Assembly (NCBI RefSeq): GCF_001866055.1
Contig: NZ_MLQS01000001.1
Span: 623,975 to 687,974, forward strand
DNA length: 64,000 nt
Direction of reading: 5' to 3'
Source: Anaerobacillus alkalidiazotrophicus
Lineage (GTDB): Bacteria; Bacillota; Bacilli; Bacillales_H; Anaerobacillaceae
Positions 61,190 through 64,000 of the stretch are shown here, piece after piece. The translations under genes and the position numbers were made by a program. Numbering within the stretch: position 1 is the first letter of the stretch; each line of letters begins with the position of its first letter. The notes beneath the pieces were generated by a model. That model saw only the letters and a list, made by a program, of their open reading frames with translations. It was not told where the DNA came from and did no database searches.

Positions 61190-62818
61190 TTAGTTTGTCG
61201 GTTTGAAAATACCCTTTAGTATATCTAACAATTTCCTAATAGGTAAGGTTAATCGCCACAATCGATTGTTTTGTAACTTTAAATATTTCTTTTCGACACG
61301 AATTCGTTCCTTTTCTAGCTTTTCTAACTCTTTATTCATTTTCTTCACTTCAGCAACTAATTCTTTTAGCTCTGCTTGAATTTCAAAGCCTATTCGTATC
61401 GGTTTTTTCCATGTTTCACTACTGATGTTTGTAATTGTATAATTTCTCGGGTCTTTATTTAGAATATGTTGAAACTGATCAACTTCCTCTTTGTTTGTTC
61501 CGCCGACAACAACTTCAATCAACTCATCGTGGATAATTTTAATATAGCCATTTAAACTTCTTTCAAGCGCTTGCTTTCTAAGCCACTGATGATACGTTAC
61601 GTTGTGTACATCACCAGAAACTGTATATTTTTTTGCATATACATATCCTAAAGGAGCAGATGCAACTTCAACGACAATTGCCGTCTTACTAGTTAATGGC
61701 TGTAGGACACTTTTGAAATCAAAGTAATGATTCGTTTTTTCAACATTGACCGTTTCCGGGAAATAATAATCAATAATTGCAGCTGGAATATCACTCGCTT
61801 GTCCTTCCATCGGGAACAATAAAGAACCTATTTGGGCTGTTGGGTTAAGTTCAATGACAACTGCCGAAGTAGGGTTCTTCTGATCAAAGATCATATCTAC
61901 TCCACAATGGTGTAAACCAGGAATTGCTTTCACAGCTTCGATGGCAATCGTTTTGATTTCAGGAGATAAATCACCTGTTGCATTGATAGGATCACCGCCA
62001 AGTGATATATTGCTCGTTTCTCTTACAAATATTTGTTCACCTTTTTTCGGAACACTATCAATTGTATAACCCGTTTGCTCGATAAACCCTTTTAACTCAT
62101 GGTCAATTTTGATCGGGCAACTAATCAAGCGAGGATTTTGTTTTCTTTGCTCATTTTTCAAATCAATTAATTTTGCTATTGTACTAGATCCATCGCCGGT
62201 AACGTTTGCCGGAATTCTCCTCATTGCTCCAATGACTTTGTCTCCGACAACGTACAGGCGATAATCTTCACCTTGTATATATTTTTCAATTATTATATCT
62301 GGATAATTAAGTTCTGATCGAACATAGATTAATGCATATTGTAGCTCTTCTTCTGTTTGAATGTTCGTCATTACTCCTCTACCAAAGCTACCATCTGTCG
62401 GTTTTACGACCAGAGGAAATCCAATCGTTAAGGCTTCATTAAAAACATCTTCATTCGAAACGGTCGAAGCAAACCTTTTGCCAACCGGGACCGGAACTCC
62501 AACTTTTGAGAGCCAGTTTTTCGTATTTTGTTTATCGGCGCCAATTTCTACGGCTTCATTTGAAACTTTATCTCCTCTTGTTCGGAAGAAGTAATGTGTT
62601 CGATCTTCAGAGCTTAGTGAAAATAGTTTCCCTGGTTTGTCGACAAACCATGTTTTCATCTGATGAAATTGGTTGGCATCATTCGTATACCACTTTAACG
62701 TTAGTCCTCTTCGCCATCCTTCCAAGGCGACTAAATATGGGCAAAGTTCATGCCCGGTTGCATCGGATACTACTTCATCTGATAGGTGGGGAAGCCAAAC
62801 ATTTTTCTTTATTTCCAT
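61190..62818 (-). CDS. ATP-grasp / acylphosphatase-like fusion protein 3
   Basis: MEIKKNVWLPHLSDEVVSDA start, a slightly longer N-domain, ATP-grasp (FPLVVKPTDGSFGRGVM, IIIEKYIQGEDYRLYVVGDK, IELNPTAQIGSLLFP), acylphosphatase-like region, long coiled coil (ELVAEVKKMNKELEKLEKER) and NRLWRLTLPIRKLLDILKG. The acylphosphatase loop is GDVHNVTYHQW and the second site GYIKIIHDELI, so both catalytic Arg and Asn appear lost: a pseudo-acylphosphatase, probably a binding or structural domain. ATG at 62818 fits GAGG better than the ATG 9 nt upstream. It follows the TupA-like gene by 24 nt. Confidence 0.85.
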   Translation of the reverse strand: MEIKKNVWLPHLSDEVVSDATGHELCPYLVALEGWRRGLTLKWYTNDANQFHQMKTWFVDKPGKLFSLSSEDRTHYFFRTRGDKVSNEAVEIGADKQNTKNWLSKVGVPVPVGKRFASTVSNEDVFNEALTIGFPLVVKPTDGSFGRGVMTNIQTEEELQYALIYVRSELNYPDIIIEKYIQGEDYRLYVVGDKVIGAMRRIPANVTGDGSSTIAKLIDLKNEQRKQNPRLISCPIKIDHELKGFIEQTGYTIDSVPKKGEQIFVRETSNISLGGDPINATGDLSPEIKTIAIEAVKAIPGLHHCGVDMIFDQKNPTSAVVIELNPTAQIGSLLFPMEGQASDIPAAIIDYYFPETVNVEKTNHYFDFKSVLQPLTSKTAIVVEVASAPLGYVYAKKYTVSGDVHNVTYHQWLRKQALERSLNGYIKIIHDELIEVVVGGTNKEEVDQFQHILNKDPRNYTITNISSETWKKPIRIGFEIQAELKELVAEVKKMNKELEKLEKERIRVEKKYLKLQNNRLWRLTLPIRKLLDILKGIFKPTN

Positions 62819-62842
62819 TTTAAACATCGCCTCTTCAATCGA

Positions 62843-64000
62843 TTAATTATATCTAGTTATTGTTTGTTGTGATTGTATTTTACGAAAAGGGATAAATTCC
62901 TTTCCTGCTAATAGATCTTTCATGAGTCGGCCTTCTGCTTCTAGGTAATACTCCCCTAACAATTCGTCCGTTATTGAATCAAACTGATCGTAATTGCCCG
63001 GCTTTGGCGTGAATTCACCAAATACATTTCCCTTTTGACCTTTTAAGAAGTCAATTCGAATAAAGGGGGCAGGGATTTGTGAACTTAAAGTGGCTGCAAG
63101 TTTTACCTCAGCGTCCGTTACTCCAACACCAACAAATTGTTTGTCCTCATATTTTCCTGTAGAAATACGTTCACCACTCGCTGTCCACCAGCAATAGTTA
63201 ACTTCTGGGTATCTTTGTACTTCTAAAACGAGTCCTACTTTGCCATAGAAGCAATAAAACTTAAGGTCACGTGCTGGAATTGCTTCTTTTTCATTTTCAT
63301 AAACAAGTTCTTCAATCATCCATTCATCGTTTTGAACCCAACCTAAATCAAGATCTTCTTGGATATACATTTTAAGCTCGTTATAACTGTGATGCATTTG
63401 CGACCGTTTTACGTCGTATATTTTGTTTGTAGCAAGTACAAGATACACACCGCGTGCCCCGGCACCGTCAACTGGCTTTATGACAATCCCTTCTTTTTCA
63501 GGTAAGTTAGAAACCAAATAACGCTGATCGGATATCCAAGGTCTTTTCAGTTCAAATTCATCGACAAAAGAATAGGCATCAACTTTATTGTCAAGAATCC
63601 ATTCAGGCATCTCTTCCTTAAGTTGTTTCATTCTTGCACGCATATTTAGGTTGGCACGAAACGACGATACTTGATGAAGCTGTAGAGTATCTGATGTTTC
63701 CGCTGCTCGTACAATAAATTCAGGAATTTCTTCTAGTTTTAACCCCTTTAATACTTTTTGATAAACGAGGTGCTTCATTTCTTCATCAGCATTGATAAAC
63801 AGTTTTGCTGCATACTTAAGAGCCGTGCTATATTGTTCGTCATGCTTTGCTTTGTTTTCAACGAGGTGATCAATACAATCGATAATCTGACCGTTCTCTT
63901 TTGCTGCTTTTACATATTTGAGTAACTCGCCTTGATCAAGTTTTTGTAATTCCATTAATAACACTTGTTCACGTTTAGCATAGGTTTGCAAAGATTTATT
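62843..64000 (-). CDS. TupA-like / sugar-transfer-associated ATP-grasp protein (5' end beyond window)
   Basis: ATP-grasp of the teichuronopeptide-type family: IVIKPVDGAGARGVYLVL, WMIEELVYENEKEAIPARDL, KFYCFYGKVGLVLEVQRY and FIRIDFLKGQKGNVFGEFTP, with EF-T-P-K-P-G as the metal-site end. A helical region (about 20-110) precedes it. The frame is open to the window edge (codons AAT AAA TCT TTG), so the start lies outside or at an internal ATG near 63955. The family includes B. halodurans TupA, needed for the polyglutamate-polyglucuronate wall polymer. Upstream-most of a four-gene ATP-grasp operon. Confidence 0.8.
   Translation of the reverse strand, partial: NKSLQTYAKREQVLLMELQKLDQGELLKYVKAAKENGQIIDCIDHLVENKAKHDEQYSTALKYAAKLFINADEEMKHLVYQKVLKGLKLEEIPEFIVRAAETSDTLQLHQVSSFRANLNMRARMKQLKEEMPEWILDNKVDAYSFVDEFELKRPWISDQRYLVSNLPEKEGIVIKPVDGAGARGVYLVLATNKIYDVKRSQMHHSYNELKMYIQEDLDLGWVQNDEWMIEELVYENEKEAIPARDLKFYCFYGKVGLVLEVQRYPEVNYCWWTASGERISTGKYEDKQFVGVGVTDAEVKLAATLSSQIPAPFIRIDFLKGQKGNVFGEFTPKPGNYDQFDSITDELLGEYYLEAEGRLMKDLLAGKEFIPFRKIQSQQTITRYN

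Noticed and set aside
57790..62818. Cyanophycin synthetases
   Set aside because: ATP-grasp similarity only; the Mur-ligase-like C-terminal half is missing and an acylphosphatase-like domain is present.
1..64000. tRNA genes, prophage or integrative element
   Set aside because: No cloverleaf-like sequence, integrase, phage structural gene or clear attachment repeats were seen on reading both strands; this is a visual judgement and a tRNA scan could overturn it.

Overview
This is chromosomal DNA of a low-GC, motile member of the Bacillaceae. The evidence is a Bacillus-type rrn leader with tandem sigma-A promoters, flagellin, a ComK homologue, YvrJ/DUF2922/DUF1659 mini-proteins, a c-di-GMP-I riboswitch, a YwqCDE-type polysaccharide regulatory trio and strong AGGAGG ribosome binding sites. 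The TupA-like ATP-grasp gene and UDP-glucuronate supply genes hint at an alkaliphile-like cell wall. That is inference, and the genus cannot be fixed from the sequence.

Layout. 1-760 (minus): the 5' end of a 16S rRNA gene, a 200-bp tandem duplication of 16S start plus leader, and promoters P1/P2. 1.0-2.5 kb: flagellin. 2.5-16 kb is an accessory region full of duplications and remnants. It holds a putative type I toxin with a candidate antisense RNA, two reciprocally broken copies of a PD-(D/E)XK nuclease-like two-gene cassette, three copies (one nearly deleted) of a DUF1659-DUF2922-YvrJ module, a FapA-type gene behind a c-di-GMP-I riboswitch, a type II toxin-antitoxin locus with a frameshifted toxin, a GNAT-like/small-protein pair, XRE regulators, ComK, a RAYT (REP-associated tyrosine transposase) with its probable palindromic repeats, and a comM fragment.

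16.4-38.2 kb (all minus) is a Wzx/Wzy-type exopolysaccharide locus. It starts with a YwqC/D/E-like chain-length modulator, tyrosine kinase and phosphatase. Then follow GalU, an initiating sugar-phosphate transferase, five glycosyltransferase-like genes, a polymerase, rmlABCD for dTDP-rhamnose, a flippase, and an unusual aldolase / CMP-sugar synthetase / HAD phosphatase trio that looks like a pathway to a CMP-activated keto-sugar acid. UDP-glucose dehydrogenase ends the locus. An S23-type four-helix-bundle gene between two 205-bp repeats interrupts it. An LCP (LytR-CpsA-Psr) polymer ligase is divergent at the head.

39.5-51.2 kb (minus) is a phosphothreonine signalling cluster: a 1122-residue surface protein, an LRR surface protein, an FHA-FHA-ABC transporter, a membrane FHA protein, a PP2C phosphatase, a membrane protein, a Ser/Thr kinase with extracytoplasmic TPRs and a small membrane protein. 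Two of the membrane proteins carry repeated Thr-x-x-Leu motifs that could be FHA docking sites.

51.7-64 kb (minus) carries a second initiating sugar transferase, a second GalU, a large repeat-built peptidoglycan hydrolase, three tandem ATP-grasp/acylphosphatase fusion enzymes (only one with an intact acylphosphatase site) and a TupA-like ATP-grasp gene cut by the window end. Together these suggest a peptide- or amino-acid-decorated cell wall polymer. The strongest candidates for undescribed biology are this ATP-grasp array, the kinase/FHA/ABC cluster and the aldolase-CMP sugar module.
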